From Ramlibacter monticola (GTDB taxonomy: Bacteria > Pseudomonadota > Gammaproteobacteria > Burkholderiales > Burkholderiaceae_C): a stretch of 64,000 bases of DNA. Below, in pieces: positions 1-10,064 of this stretch; position 1 is the first letter of the stretch; each line of letters starts with the position of its first letter. A program made the position numbers and the translations under genes. The notes below the pieces were generated by a model. It searched no databases. It was not told the DNA's origin and saw nothing but the letters and a program-made list of their open reading frames with translations. The stretch lies in assembly GCF_016722785.1 (NCBI RefSeq), contig NZ_JAEQNE010000003.1, positions 495,001-559,000 on the forward strand. Reading direction: 5' to 3'.

Positions 1-94
1 TCCTAGCTTCATCCGACGCTCCCTGCCTGCGGCGGACGACACCGCCCACTGGTGCGCGCGGGCTACAACGGGGGGTGGACTGGAGGACTCCCGC

Positions 95-1351
95 ATGATG
101 CGTCCCGCTCACCTGTTCCGGCTCATCGTCAAGGCGACCCAGGCCTGGTCGGAGGACTACGCGCCCAGCATGGGTGCCGCCATTTCGTACTACACGGTGT
201 TCTCGCTGGCGCCGCTGCTGGTGATCGTGATCGCCGTGGCCGGCGCCGTGTTCGGCCGCGAGGCGGTGCAGGGCCAGATCGTGGCGCAGCTGTCCGGCCT
301 GATCGGCAACGACGGCGCGTCGCTGGTGCAGAGCCTGGTGGCGGCTTCCAGCGACCGGGACAAGGGCCTGCTCGCGGGGCTGGTCAGCGGCGCCGTGCTC
401 GTGATGGGCGCCACCACGGTGTTCGCGGAACTGCAGAGCGCGCTGGACCGGATCTGGCACGTCCCGCCGTCGCAGAAGCCAAAGGGGATCTTCAACACGC
501 TGCGCTCGCGGCTGCTGTCCTTCGGCCTGATCCTCGGCATGGTGTTCCTGCTGATGGTCTCGCTCGCGGTGAGCGCGGCGGTGGCTGCCTTCGGCGCCTA
601 CGCCAGCCGGATGCTGCCGGCCGGCGAGGCGTTGCTGCAGGGGCTGAACTTCGTCGTCTCGCTGGGCGCGACCACGCTGCTGTTCGCGATGATCTACAAG
701 CTGATGCCCTCGGTCCGGATCGCCTGGCGCGACGTGTGGGTGGGCGCGGGCACCACGGCCGTCCTGTTCGAGATCGGCAAGTTCCTGATCGGCCTGTACC
801 TGGGCAAGAGCAGCATGACGGAGACCTTCGCGGCCGCCGGCTCGCTGGTGATCCTGATCGCGTGGGTCTACTACGCGGCGCAGATCTTCCTGCTCGGTGC
901 CGAGTTCACCAAGGTGTACGCGCAGGAGCACGGCTCCCACGCCGCGCAGGCGGCGATGGAAGCCACGAAGGCGACCGCGGTCACGGGGACTCCGGCCGAT
1001 ACCGAGCAGGTGGTCGCGCCGATGGGGGTCGCGCCGATGGGGGTCGCGCCGATGGGGGTCGCGCCGGTGGGGGCCGCTCCGGTGTGCGCCACGGCCGCCG
1101 CCGTCGAGCCGGAAGAAGAAACAGCGGGCCCGGCCGTGCCGCTGCCCAAGGTGTCCGGCGCGGTGCGCCTCGAGGGGAACCGCGCCCTGCTGCGCAGCGA
1201 GGAGGTCCGGCGCGACGCGCTGGAGCCGCGCGCCTGGTGGGACAAGCCGGGCCTCGAGGCGGCCGCCGCGGGAGCCTCGGCGGTGGCCGGCGGCGTGGTG
1301 GTCGCACTGCTGCGCCGCATCCTGCAGCATCGCCGGCAGAGGCTGGCCTGA
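95..1351 (+). CDS. YihY/BrkB-family inner-membrane protein
   Basis: A 418-aa protein. The first 290 residues match the YihY/virulence factor BrkB family: an N-terminal block with AISYYTVFSLAPLLV, then about six hydrophobic segments. The family was once taken for tRNA-processing RNase BN and is now regarded as membrane proteins of unknown transport-like role. A GGAGG sequence at 82-86 sits 8 bases before the ATG at 95, which fixes the start. The C-terminal 130 residues form a cytosolic tail longer than in most relatives. It holds four near-perfect five-residue repeats (VAPMG x3, VAPVG, residues 307-326) and ends with a short hydrophobic Ala/Val/Gly stretch. Family assignment is firm; molecular function is unknown. 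Confidence 0.88.
   Translation: MMRPAHLFRLIVKATQAWSEDYAPSMGAAISYYTVFSLAPLLVIVIAVAGAVFGREAVQGQIVAQLSGLIGNDGASLVQSLVAASSDRDKGLLAGLVSGAVLVMGATTVFAELQSALDRIWHVPPSQKPKGIFNTLRSRLLSFGLILGMVFLLMVSLAVSAAVAAFGAYASRMLPAGEALLQGLNFVVSLGATTLLFAMIYKLMPSVRIAWRDVWVGAGTTAVLFEIGKFLIGLYLGKSSMTETFAAAGSLVILIAWVYYAAQIFLLGAEFTKVYAQEHGSHAAQAAMEATKATAVTGTPADTEQVVAPMGVAPMGVAPMGVAPVGAAPVCATAAAVEPEEETAGPAVPLPKVSGAVRLEGNRALLRSEEVRRDALEPRAWWDKPGLEAAAAGASAVAGGVVVALLRRILQHRRQRLA
1013..1072 (+). repeat. 15-bp tandem repeat, 4 copies, inside the YihY-like gene
   Basis: Four head-to-tail copies of a 15-base unit (GTCGCGCCGATGGGG) start at 1013, 1028, 1043 and 1058. The last has one change, GAT to GGT. The unit is in frame and encodes VAPMG. 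Copy-number slippage would lengthen or shorten the cytosolic tail without a frameshift. Confidence 0.9.
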
Positions 1352-1360
1352 CGCGCTGCG

Positions 1361-2368
1361 TCACGCGCCGGTGTACACCGGCGCCGGTTGCGAGAAGAAC
1401 TGCTCGATCACGTGGTAGGCCACGGCGTAGTTCTTCGATCGCGTGCTGGTGTGCGCGATGCCCGGCATCACGATGAACTGCTTGTCCGGGTTCGGCAGCA
1501 ACTCGAAGAAGTTCGCCAGGTCGCGGAAGCTCGCGATCCCGTCGTACTGCCCGCGCATGACCAGCGTCGGCACCGGGATCTTCGCCGGATCGCACACCGG
1601 CAGGTTGGCCGACATGTCGACGTAGGTCCCCGTGGGCACCGAGTCGTCCAGCTTCAGCACCGCGTCCGCGAAGGCTTCCACCACGGTGAGGTCGCTGGTG
1701 CCGGGATGGTCTCGCGTGAAGATGCTGCGGATCATCTCGCGGTCGATGGGCCGGCGGTGGCTGGCGCGGAAGCTGGCCAGGCGCTTGCGCCGCTCGGCCA
1801 GCGTGGGGCTGCCCTCGCCCGTGTAGACCATCGCGTCAAGCGCGAGCCGCTGCACCCGCTCGGGATGGCGCTGCGCGAACAGGGCGGCGCGCAGCGCGCC
1901 GGACGACGCGCCGTACAGCATCAGCTTCGGCGCACCGGTCGTGCGCAGGATGTACTCGCTGGCCGCCGCGAGGTCGTCGGCGCCGCAGGCCACGTCCGCG
2001 TTCACGGGGCGGGTCTTGTCGGCGCGGCCGTAGCCCTCGCAGTCGAAGCACCAGGTGTCGAACCCCTTGCGGGCGAACCACTGCATGGTGGAGGACTCGG
2101 GCCGTCCGGGGATCTCCAGGTCGAACACCGGCGTGGACGACACGGAGGAGCCGTGCACGAACAGCATCGTCCCCCGCCGTGGCCCCGGCGTGCGGGCATT
2201 GCGGCGCCAAAGGAAGAGGCGTACGTCCTGGCCGCCGGTGCGCTTGACCGTCCAGTGCTCGCTGCCGGGGACATCGCCGGAAGACGGCTGCGCGGAGGCG
2301 GCGCCGGGCAGCGCCGCGGCCGCTCCCGCGATCACGAGGAAGCCGCGGCGCGAGGGCGCGTCCGTCAC
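1361..2368 (-). CDS. Tat-exported alpha/beta hydrolase
   Basis: A 335-aa alpha/beta-hydrolase-fold protein. The chosen start is a GTG at 2368 that overlaps the TGA of the upstream haem/propeller gene (GTGA), implying translational coupling; a longer open frame upstream lacks domain sense. Residues 5-25 carry SRRGFL followed by an Ala-rich hydrophobic stretch ending ASA, a twin-arginine signal. The hydrolase core shows the oxyanion segment FVHGSS, the nucleophile elbow LYGASSGA (Ser nucleophile in GxSxG-like form) and a C-terminal GIAHTS with the probable catalytic His. The enzyme should act in the periplasm on an ester, lactone or related bond. It is the last gene of the minus-strand catabolic cluster. 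The substrate is unknown. Confidence 0.82.
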   Translation of the reverse strand: MTDAPSRRGFLVIAGAAAALPGAASAQPSSGDVPGSEHWTVKRTGGQDVRLFLWRRNARTPGPRRGTMLFVHGSSVSSTPVFDLEIPGRPESSTMQWFARKGFDTWCFDCEGYGRADKTRPVNADVACGADDLAAASEYILRTTGAPKLMLYGASSGALRAALFAQRHPERVQRLALDAMVYTGEGSPTLAERRKRLASFRASHRRPIDREMIRSIFTRDHPGTSDLTVVEAFADAVLKLDDSVPTGTYVDMSANLPVCDPAKIPVPTLVMRGQYDGIASFRDLANFFELLPNPDKQFIVMPGIAHTSTRSKNYAVAYHVIEQFFSQPAPVYTGA

Positions 2369-3603
2369 TTCGGGATCTTCACCAGCGTGACGGCATTGAC
2401 CAGGCTGTTGGCCAGCACGAAGTTGCCATCGGTCGTGACCGAGGTGTTGCGCACGATGTTGCCGCCGCCCGGGATCGCCCAGCTCTGGAATTTCTCGGTG
2501 CTCGGGTCGAAGCGCACCACCGTGTTCGGGGCCGCCTCCGATTCGCTGTACCAGATCACGTCGCCGATCGCCGAGATGCCGTAGGGCGCCGACTTCGCGC
2601 CGCTCGGGGACGGCCATTCCCGCACCTCGCCGGTGCCGGGGTCGAGGCGGCCGAGCATGCCGCGCGAGTAGTCGGTGTACCAGACCTTGTTGTCCGGCGT
2701 GATCGCGATGCGCCGCGGCCGCGAGCCCGGATCGGGCAGCTTGAATTCGCGCACCGCCATCGTCTCGGGGGTCACCATCGCGACGCCGTTGGTGCCGAAC
2801 TCCACGATGAACAGGTTACCGCGCGGATCCCAGGCCATGCCGTACGGGCGCGCGCCGGGCGTGGGCATGGAGACCAGCTTGATCTCGCCCGTCTTCGGGT
2901 CGAGCCGGCCGACCTGGTTGGCGTTCTGCGCCGTGAACCAGACCGCGCCGTCGCGGCCCATCAGCACCGTGTGCGGATCGCCCTTGCCGCCGGGCATCTT
3001 GTATTCGGTGACGTCGCCGGTCCGGGGGTCGAGCTTGCCGACCAGCGCGCCCGCATTGCCCGTGTACCAGATGTTGCCCTGGCGGTCCTCGGTCAGGCCG
3101 TGCGGGCCGGAGTGCGGGCTCTTGAGCGGAAACTCCCTCACCTGGCCGGTCTTCGGATCGACGCGGCCCAGCGTGTTGGTCATCTGGCCCGTGTACCAGA
3201 GCGCGCCGTCGCGGGTGGCGAGCGGATCGTGCGGGCGCGACCCGGGCGTGATGCCGGTCCTGAACAGGGTCATCTCGACGTTGAGGGGACCGGGCACGAT
3301 CACCGCCGGCGCCTTGTTCTTCTCCGGGAAGTTCTGCACCAGGTAGGGCGTGATCTGCGCGATCTCCGCCTGCGTGAGCGCGAGGCCGTGGTTGGTCATC
3401 ATGCGCATCACCGTGTTCCAGCCCTCGGCCGTGTAGCCGTTGCCCACCCGCGCCTCGAAGGTGTGGCAGGCGTAGCACTTGGCGGCGACGAGGTCGCGGC
3501 CCGGCCCGGGAGGCAGGGCCTGCTGGGCGGAGGCGGCGCCCGCGGCCAGCAGCAGCGCGCCGGCGGCGACGGTGCGCGGGTTCATTGCACGGTGTCCACG
3601 CAT
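2365..3603 (-). CDS. c-type cytochrome / Vgb-like beta-propeller fusion, paralogue 1
   Basis: About 412 aa with three parts. Residues 1-26 are a Sec signal peptide ending ASAQ. Residues 30-100 form a small haem domain with CYACH (C43, C46, H47). The rest is a beta-propeller built of repeats such as GALWYTGQMTNTLGRVD and GNIWYTGN, like virginiamycin B lyase (Vgb) and related periplasmic propellers. An AGGAGG lies 6 bases before the ATG at 3603 and directly touches the ATG at 3609, so 3603 is preferred. The protein should be periplasmic, with one covalently bound haem. Fusion to a c-type haem argues for a redox role rather than streptogramin resistance. It overlaps the hydrolase gene downstream and is a close tandem copy of the gene at 3732-4967. 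Confidence 0.85.
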   Translation of the reverse strand: MRGHRAMNPRTVAAGALLLAAGAASAQQALPPGPGRDLVAAKCYACHTFEARVGNGYTAEGWNTVMRMMTNHGLALTQAEIAQITPYLVQNFPEKNKAPAVIVPGPLNVEMTLFRTGITPGSRPHDPLATRDGALWYTGQMTNTLGRVDPKTGQVREFPLKSPHSGPHGLTEDRQGNIWYTGNAGALVGKLDPRTGDVTEYKMPGGKGDPHTVLMGRDGAVWFTAQNANQVGRLDPKTGEIKLVSMPTPGARPYGMAWDPRGNLFIVEFGTNGVAMVTPETMAVREFKLPDPGSRPRRIAITPDNKVWYTDYSRGMLGRLDPGTGEVREWPSPSGAKSAPYGISAIGDVIWYSESEAAPNTVVRFDPSTEKFQSWAIPGGGNIVRNTSVTTDGNFVLANSLVNAVTLVKIPK

Positions 3604-3636
3604 ATGCATCCTCCTGAAAAATTTGGCGGGGAGGGA

Positions 3637-3647
3637 TGCAGGCTAGC
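3637..3647 (-). promoter_or_regulatory. Shared upstream 11-mer, paralogue 1
   Basis: On the minus strand the sequence GCTAGCCTGCA lies 33 bases before the chosen ATG. The identical 11-mer precedes the second paralogue (4997-5007). It contains a TAGCCT that could serve as a weak -10 box; this is inference. Confidence 0.35.
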
Positions 3648-3731
3648 GGCGTGCAGACCAAAGTTCATCGGGAGAACCCTGATCTGCGCGTCCGTCAGCT
3701 CGGCCGTTGTGCGGCCTGCCGCGAATGAGCC

Positions 3732-4967
3732 TCAGCGCTGGGGCTTCACCAGCGTCACCGCATTCATCAGGCTGTTCGCCAGCACCACGTCGTTCTCGGT
3801 CGTGACCGAGGTGTTGCGCACGATGTTGCCGCCGCCCGGAATGGCCCAGCTCTGGAACTTGCCGGTCTCGGTGTCGAAGCGCACCAGCGTATTGGGCGTG
3901 GTTTCCGATTCGCTGTACCAGAGCACGGTGCCGATGGCCGAGATGGCGTAGGGCGCCGACTTCGGCCCGCCGGGCGACGGCCATTCCTTCACCTCGCCGG
4001 TGGCGGGATCGAGCCGGCCAAGGCGGCCCTTGGCGTAGTCGGTGTACCAGACCATGTTGTCCGGCGTGACCGCGATGCGGCGCGGCCGCGAGCCCGCGTC
4101 GGGCAGCTTGAACTCGCGCACGGTCATCTTGTCCGGGCTGATCATCGCGATGCCATTGGTGCCGAACTCCACGACGAACAGGACGCCGCGCGGATCGAAG
4201 GCCATGCCGTAGGGGCGCGCGCCGGGCGTGGGGATGGCGACGAACTTCAGTTCGCCCGTCCGCGGATCGAGCCGCCCCACCTGGTTGGCGTTCTGCAGCG
4301 TGAACCAGACCAGGCCGCGGGCGTCGATCGCCAGCGTGTGCGGGTCGGCCTTGGCCTCCGGCATCCTGTACTCGGTGACGGCGCCGGTCCGGGGGTCGAG
4401 CATGCCGACCAGCGCACCGGTGTTGCCCGTGTACCAGATGTTGCCCCGGCGGTCCTCCACCAGGCCGTGGGGGCCGGAATGCGGGGTCTTGAGCGGAAAC
4501 TCCTTCGCCTGGCCGGTCTTCCGGTCGACCCGCCCCAGCGTGTTGGTCATCTGGCCGGTGTACCAGAGGGAGCCGTCGCGGGCCGCCAGCGGATCGTGGG
4601 GCCGGGATCCCGGCGTGATGCCGGACTGGAAGACCGTCATGGTCACCTGCACCGGGCCGGGGACGATCACCGCCGGAACCTTGTTCTTCTCCGGGAAGTT
4701 CTGCACCAGGTAGGGGGTGACCTGCGCGATCTCCGCCGGGGCGAGTTCGACGCCGTGGTTGGTCATCATCCGCAGCACCGTCTGCCAGCCTTCGGCCGTG
4801 TAGCCGTTGCCCACGCGTGCCTCGAAGGCATGGCAGGCGTAGCACTTCGCCGCGACCACGTCGCGCCCGGGGCCCGGCGGCAACCGGTCCTGGGCGAAGG
4901 CGGCGCCGCCGGCCAGCAGCAGCAAGGCCGCAGCGGTGCCCGTGTGCACGGCACGCAGTGATTGCAT
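3732..4967 (-). CDS. c-type cytochrome / Vgb-like beta-propeller fusion, paralogue 2
   Basis: A 411-aa tandem paralogue of the gene at 2365-3603, matching it along nearly its whole length. It has a signal peptide (residues 1-25, ending AFAQ), a haem motif CYACH (C42, C45, H46) and a propeller with repeats such as GSLWYTGQMTNTLGRVD and GNIWYTGNTGALVG. A GAGGGG sequence precedes the ATG at 4967. The open frame continues far upstream across the transporter gene, but that part is a shadow. It lies between the TRAP permease and paralogue 1 on one strand. The duplicates may bind different ligands or form a heterodimer. Function is not known; a periplasmic redox or lyase role fits the domains. Confidence 0.85.
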   Translation of the reverse strand: MQSLRAVHTGTAAALLLLAGGAAFAQDRLPPGPGRDVVAAKCYACHAFEARVGNGYTAEGWQTVLRMMTNHGVELAPAEIAQVTPYLVQNFPEKNKVPAVIVPGPVQVTMTVFQSGITPGSRPHDPLAARDGSLWYTGQMTNTLGRVDRKTGQAKEFPLKTPHSGPHGLVEDRRGNIWYTGNTGALVGMLDPRTGAVTEYRMPEAKADPHTLAIDARGLVWFTLQNANQVGRLDPRTGELKFVAIPTPGARPYGMAFDPRGVLFVVEFGTNGIAMISPDKMTVREFKLPDAGSRPRRIAVTPDNMVWYTDYAKGRLGRLDPATGEVKEWPSPGGPKSAPYAISAIGTVLWYSESETTPNTLVRFDTETGKFQSWAIPGGGNIVRNTSVTTENDVVLANSLMNAVTLVKPQR

Positions 4968-4996
4968 GGAATTTCCCCTCGGCTCCTCTTGATGCC

Positions 4997-5007
4997 TGCA
5001 GGCTAGC
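4997..5007 (-). promoter_or_regulatory. Shared upstream 11-mer, paralogue 2
   Basis: The minus strand reads GCTAGCCTGCA, identical to the element at 3637-3647, here 29 bases before the ATG at 4967. A related GGCTAGTGTCTGC stands upstream of dctP (about 7936-7948). It may be a promoter core shared by this cluster. Confidence 0.35.
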
Positions 5008-5077
5008 GGTCCAGGCGCCGAAGTCAACCGCACAAACCGCTGTTTTGTCGCTCGGCCGCCCGGAGGCGGACGAAGCT

Positions 5078-6397
5078 TCAGCCGATGCGGGCCGGCAGCC
5101 AGGTGGCGATCGAGGGGATCCAGAACACCGCCGCCAGCAGCAGCAGGCTCATGGCGACGTAGGGGACCACGGCGCGGAAGATATGGCCCATGGTCACCGC
5201 CGGCGGCGCCACGCCGCGCATCGTCATGAGCAGCAGTCCGTGCGGCGGCAGCAGCAGCCCGAGCTGCATGCAGATCAGGAACATGACGCCGAACCAGACC
5301 GGGTCGATGCCCAGCCCCTGCACGATCGGCATGAAGATCGGCAGGGTGATCATCATCATGCTGACCTGGTCCACGAAGACGCCGAGGAAGATCAGCGTGA
5401 GCATCATGCCCCCCACGATCAGCCCCGGCGACAGCCCCTGGCCGGTGATCGCCTGCACCAGCCCGCTGCTCGCTCCCGAAAAGGACAGGATCTGCGCGAA
5501 GGTGGTGGCGCCCACGATGATGAACAGGATCATCCCCGAGATCGCCGCCGTGCCCTGCAGCGATTTCATCAGCACCTCGCGCGTCAGCGAGCGGTAGGCG
5601 ACCGCCAGCACGAGCGTCGCGAAGGCGCCGACGGCGGCGCATTCGGTCGGCGTGGCCCACCCCAGGGTGAGCGCGCCCACGACGACGGCGAAGATCGACA
5701 GTGTCGGCAGCACGTAGCGCACGAAGGGGCGGAAGCGCTCCCAGCCGGCGTAGGCGGGCTGTTCCTCTTCCGCCGGCGCGAGGCCGGGCGAGAGCTTCAC
5801 GCGCGCCACGATCCAGAGCACGAACGCGACCGACAGGATCAGCCCCGGCAGCACGCCGCCCACCAGCAGCTTGGAGATCGAGATGCCGGAGAGCGACCCG
5901 AGCAGCACCGTCAGCGCGGAAGGCGGGATCAGCATGTCGACCGCGCCGATGGCCATGATCGGGCCGGTGGCGAGCGTCGGGTGGTAGCCGCGCGCCAGCA
6001 TCACCGGCAGCATCAGCGAGCCGAGCATGGCCGTGGTCGCGATGGTGGACCCCGAGATGGCGGAGAACACGGTGCCGGCCACCACGGCCACCACGGCCAG
6101 CCGCCCCGGCACCTTGCGGATCAGGCGTTCGATGCCCTCGATCACCTTCACTGCCAGCCCGCTGTGGAACAGGATCTCGCCCATCAGGATGAACAGCGGG
6201 ATCGGCGTGAGCGAGAAGGCCGCGACCGAGCTCACGCTGCTGCGCGCGAGTTGCGCCAGCCCCGCCTCGCCGCCCATGTAGAGCCAGGCGCCGGCGATGT
6301 TGACCGTCATGAAGGTGAAGGCCACCGGCATGCCGATGAACAGCAGCAGCGTCGAGCCGCCCAGCATCAGCCAGGCCGCCAGGCCCCAACCGCTCAT
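5078..6397 (-). CDS. TRAP transporter large permease (DctM family)
   Basis: A 439-aa polytopic membrane protein of the DctM family, the large permease of tripartite ATP-independent periplasmic transporters. Family hallmarks visible include PLFILMGEILFHSG, SAISGSTIATTAMLG and PPSALTVLLG. It carries the solute-translocating and sodium-coupled core. A Shine-Dalgarno GAGGAGG overlaps the stop region of the small permease, and the ATG at 6397 follows it. It is the third gene of dctP-dctQ-dctM. Its neighbours (Rieske oxygenase, haem propellers, hydrolase) suggest an aromatic or other organic acid substrate; this is inference from context. Confidence 0.95.
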   Translation of the reverse strand: MSGWGLAAWLMLGGSTLLLFIGMPVAFTFMTVNIAGAWLYMGGEAGLAQLARSSVSSVAAFSLTPIPLFILMGEILFHSGLAVKVIEGIERLIRKVPGRLAVVAVVAGTVFSAISGSTIATTAMLGSLMLPVMLARGYHPTLATGPIMAIGAVDMLIPPSALTVLLGSLSGISISKLLVGGVLPGLILSVAFVLWIVARVKLSPGLAPAEEEQPAYAGWERFRPFVRYVLPTLSIFAVVVGALTLGWATPTECAAVGAFATLVLAVAYRSLTREVLMKSLQGTAAISGMILFIIVGATTFAQILSFSGASSGLVQAITGQGLSPGLIVGGMMLTLIFLGVFVDQVSMMMITLPIFMPIVQGLGIDPVWFGVMFLICMQLGLLLPPHGLLLMTMRGVAPPAVTMGHIFRAVVPYVAMSLLLLAAVFWIPSIATWLPARIG

Positions 6398-6410
6398 GGA
6401 GGGCGCCTCC

Positions 6411-7963
<1,553 letters not shown>

Positions 7964-8081
7964 TCAATTCAGGGAGACGCGACGTCCGGCGGGCGCCGGC
8001 GTTCAGGGTTTTCACCAGTGTTGGCCCGCGGGCGACGAGAGCAGCCTGCGCAGTCTCCGCCAGCATGGAGGCCTTCTTCCG

Positions 8082-9371
8082 ATGAAAGTCGACCACCTCG
8101 TCGAGCCGGACCGCGTGCACCGCACCGTGTACACGGACCAGGCGATCTTCGATGCCGAGATGGAAAGGATCTTCGAGCGGGCCTGGGTCTATTGCGGGCA
8201 CGCCTCGCAGGTCAAGGCGCCGGGCGACTACCACGCGGTCACGATCGGGCGCCAGCCCATGCTGATGGTGCGGCAGCCGGACGGCAGCATCCAGGTGCTG
8301 TACAACCGCTGCCCGCACCGCGGCGTGCAGGTGGTGGGCAACCAGAGCGGCAATGCCGGCAGCGCGCTGGTCTGTTCCTACCATGCGTGGAGCTTCCACC
8401 TCGACGGCCGCGTGCGCGCGATCCCGCTGGCGCAGGGCTACGAGAACACGCGCATGACGCGCGACAACCCGGACTGCTCGATGAAGCGCGCGGCGCGCGT
8501 GGACAGCTACCGCGGCTTCGTGTTCGCCAGCCTCGCGGCCGAGGGCCCCTCGCTGCCGGAATTCCTGGGCGAGGCGAAGGTGGCCTTCGACGACATGTGC
8601 GACCGCTCGCCCGAGGGCGAGGTGGAGGTCGTGCCCTGGTGCCACCGCGTGATCCAGCAGTCGAACTGGAAGTTCTTCATGGAGAACCAGCTCGACGCGC
8701 TGCACCCGTCCGTGACGCACCAGTCCACCGGGATTGCGGCGAGCCGCGTCGAGCGGCGCCTGAAGGCGGAGGGCGGCACGCCGCCCCTCTATTACCACTA
8801 CCTCTCGGCCTTCGCCTCCAGCTTCGCGCAGTGGGACAGCGTGCAGACCCTCAACTTCCCGCGCGGCCACGGCATCCTGAAGGCCTACATGGGCCTGCGT
8901 CCGCAGGACGCCGACACCAAGGCCTACGAGGCGCTGCTGGAACGGGCTTACGGCAAGGAGAAGATGGAGGAGTACCTGTCACGCAGCATCCACCACGTGC
9001 TGGTGTACCCCTACCTGTCGGTGCAGAGCCCGCTGCAGCAACTGCGCTGCCTGCGGCCGATCGCGCCGGACCGGACGCTGTCGGAGATCTGGCACTTCCG
9101 CCTGAAGGGCGCGCCGGAGGCGATCTACCGCCGCAGCCTGTGGTACTTCAACCTGGTCAACTCGCCGGCCACCATGATCAACGCCGACGACCTGGAGAAC
9201 TGGACCCGCGCGCAATGGGGCCTGCAGTCCAACGGGCTGGACTGGGTCAGCTTCCACCGCTGGTACGGCGACGACCAGGAGGAGGACGGCGTGGTGGCGT
9301 CCCGGCACGGAACGTCCGAGGCGGTCATGCGCAACCAGTTCCGGGCCTGGACCGGCTACATGGCGCAATGA
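8082..9371 (+). CDS. Rieske aromatic-ring hydroxylating oxygenase, alpha subunit
   Basis: A 429-aa catalytic subunit. The Rieske [2Fe-2S] site is seen as CPHRG and CSYHAW (C77, H79, C98, H101). The mononuclear iron site is seen in NWKFFMENQLDALHPSVTH, with D205, H208 and H213 and a third ligand expected nearer the C-terminus. The family inserts O2 into aromatic rings or demethylates aromatic ethers and amines. The ATG at 8082 is the only methionine start before the domain. The beta subunit follows after 10 bases. No ferredoxin or reductase gene is present nearby, so electrons must come from a protein encoded elsewhere. Substrate cannot be told from sequence alone. Confidence 0.93.
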   Translation: MKVDHLVEPDRVHRTVYTDQAIFDAEMERIFERAWVYCGHASQVKAPGDYHAVTIGRQPMLMVRQPDGSIQVLYNRCPHRGVQVVGNQSGNAGSALVCSYHAWSFHLDGRVRAIPLAQGYENTRMTRDNPDCSMKRAARVDSYRGFVFASLAAEGPSLPEFLGEAKVAFDDMCDRSPEGEVEVVPWCHRVIQQSNWKFFMENQLDALHPSVTHQSTGIAASRVERRLKAEGGTPPLYYHYLSAFASSFAQWDSVQTLNFPRGHGILKAYMGLRPQDADTKAYEALLERAYGKEKMEEYLSRSIHHVLVYPYLSVQSPLQQLRCLRPIAPDRTLSEIWHFRLKGAPEAIYRRSLWYFNLVNSPATMINADDLENWTRAQWGLQSNGLDWVSFHRWYGDDQEEDGVVASRHGTSEAVMRNQFRAWTGYMAQ

Positions 9372-9381
9372 GGAGCCCGCG

Positions 9382-9990
9382 ATGAACGAGAGCCGCGCGA
9401 TCCCGGACGCCGGGCCCGATTTCGAGCACCTGGTGGCGCAGGAGGCGGCGAACTCCGGCGCCGCGGGCGCCCGGACCCTCCCGACGCTGCCGCGCCCGGG
9501 CCTCTCCGCCGGGCTCGACCTGCAGCGCGAGGTGGAGCAGTTCCTCTACCGCCAGGCGGAGCTGCTCGACGGCAAGCACTGGCAGGCGTGGATCGACCTG
9601 TTCGACGCCGCCGGCGTGTACTGGATGCCGATCACGCCGGAGCAGTCCGACTGGGAAGGCTCGCCCTCCATCTTCGCCGAGGACAGGCAGATGATGGAGA
9701 TCCGCCGGGGCCGGGTCACGCATCCGAACGCGTGGTCGCAGGCCCCGCAGTGGGCCACCAGCCACCTCGTGAGCCACGTCGTCATCGAGGCAGGCGACGG
9801 GCAGCAGCTGCAGGTGCGCTCGCGCTTCCACATGATGGAGCTGCGGCGCGACCAGGTCCGGCATTTCGGCGGCAGCTACCGGCACACGCTGGTGCGCGAC
9901 GATGCCGGGCAGCTGCGCATCCGCCTGCAGCGCGTGGACCTGTTCAACAGCCAGGCGCCGTACGATTACGTGCTGCAGGTCTGGGTCTGA
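9382..9990 (+). CDS. Ring-hydroxylating oxygenase, beta subunit
   Basis: A 202-aa small subunit of the SnoaL/NTF2-like fold used in alpha3-beta3 ring-hydroxylating dioxygenases. It has EVEQFLYRQAELLDGKHWQ at the start of the fold and YRHTLVRDDAGQLRIRLQRV near the C-terminus, both typical. The first 45 residues are a low-complexity extension before the domain. It is structural and lies 10 bases after the alpha-subunit gene in one operon. Two-subunit composition points toward the naphthalene/benzoate/anthranilate type rather than the single-subunit phthalate/vanillate type. Confidence 0.9.
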   Translation: MNESRAIPDAGPDFEHLVAQEAANSGAAGARTLPTLPRPGLSAGLDLQREVEQFLYRQAELLDGKHWQAWIDLFDAAGVYWMPITPEQSDWEGSPSIFAEDRQMMEIRRGRVTHPNAWSQAPQWATSHLVSHVVIEAGDGQQLQVRSRFHMMELRRDQVRHFGGSYRHTLVRDDAGQLRIRLQRVDLFNSQAPYDYVLQVWV

Positions 9991-10064
9991 ATCCCGGCCC
10001 CCCGCAGAACCAAGCGGGCTTACAGTCGTCCAAACACATCCGGCCACGCCGGGTGACGGACCTC

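Noticed and set aside
2365..4967. Streptogramin-resistance (vgb) genes
   Set aside because: Only the propeller resembles Vgb. The haem domain, signal peptide and catabolic neighbours argue against antibiotic lyase function.
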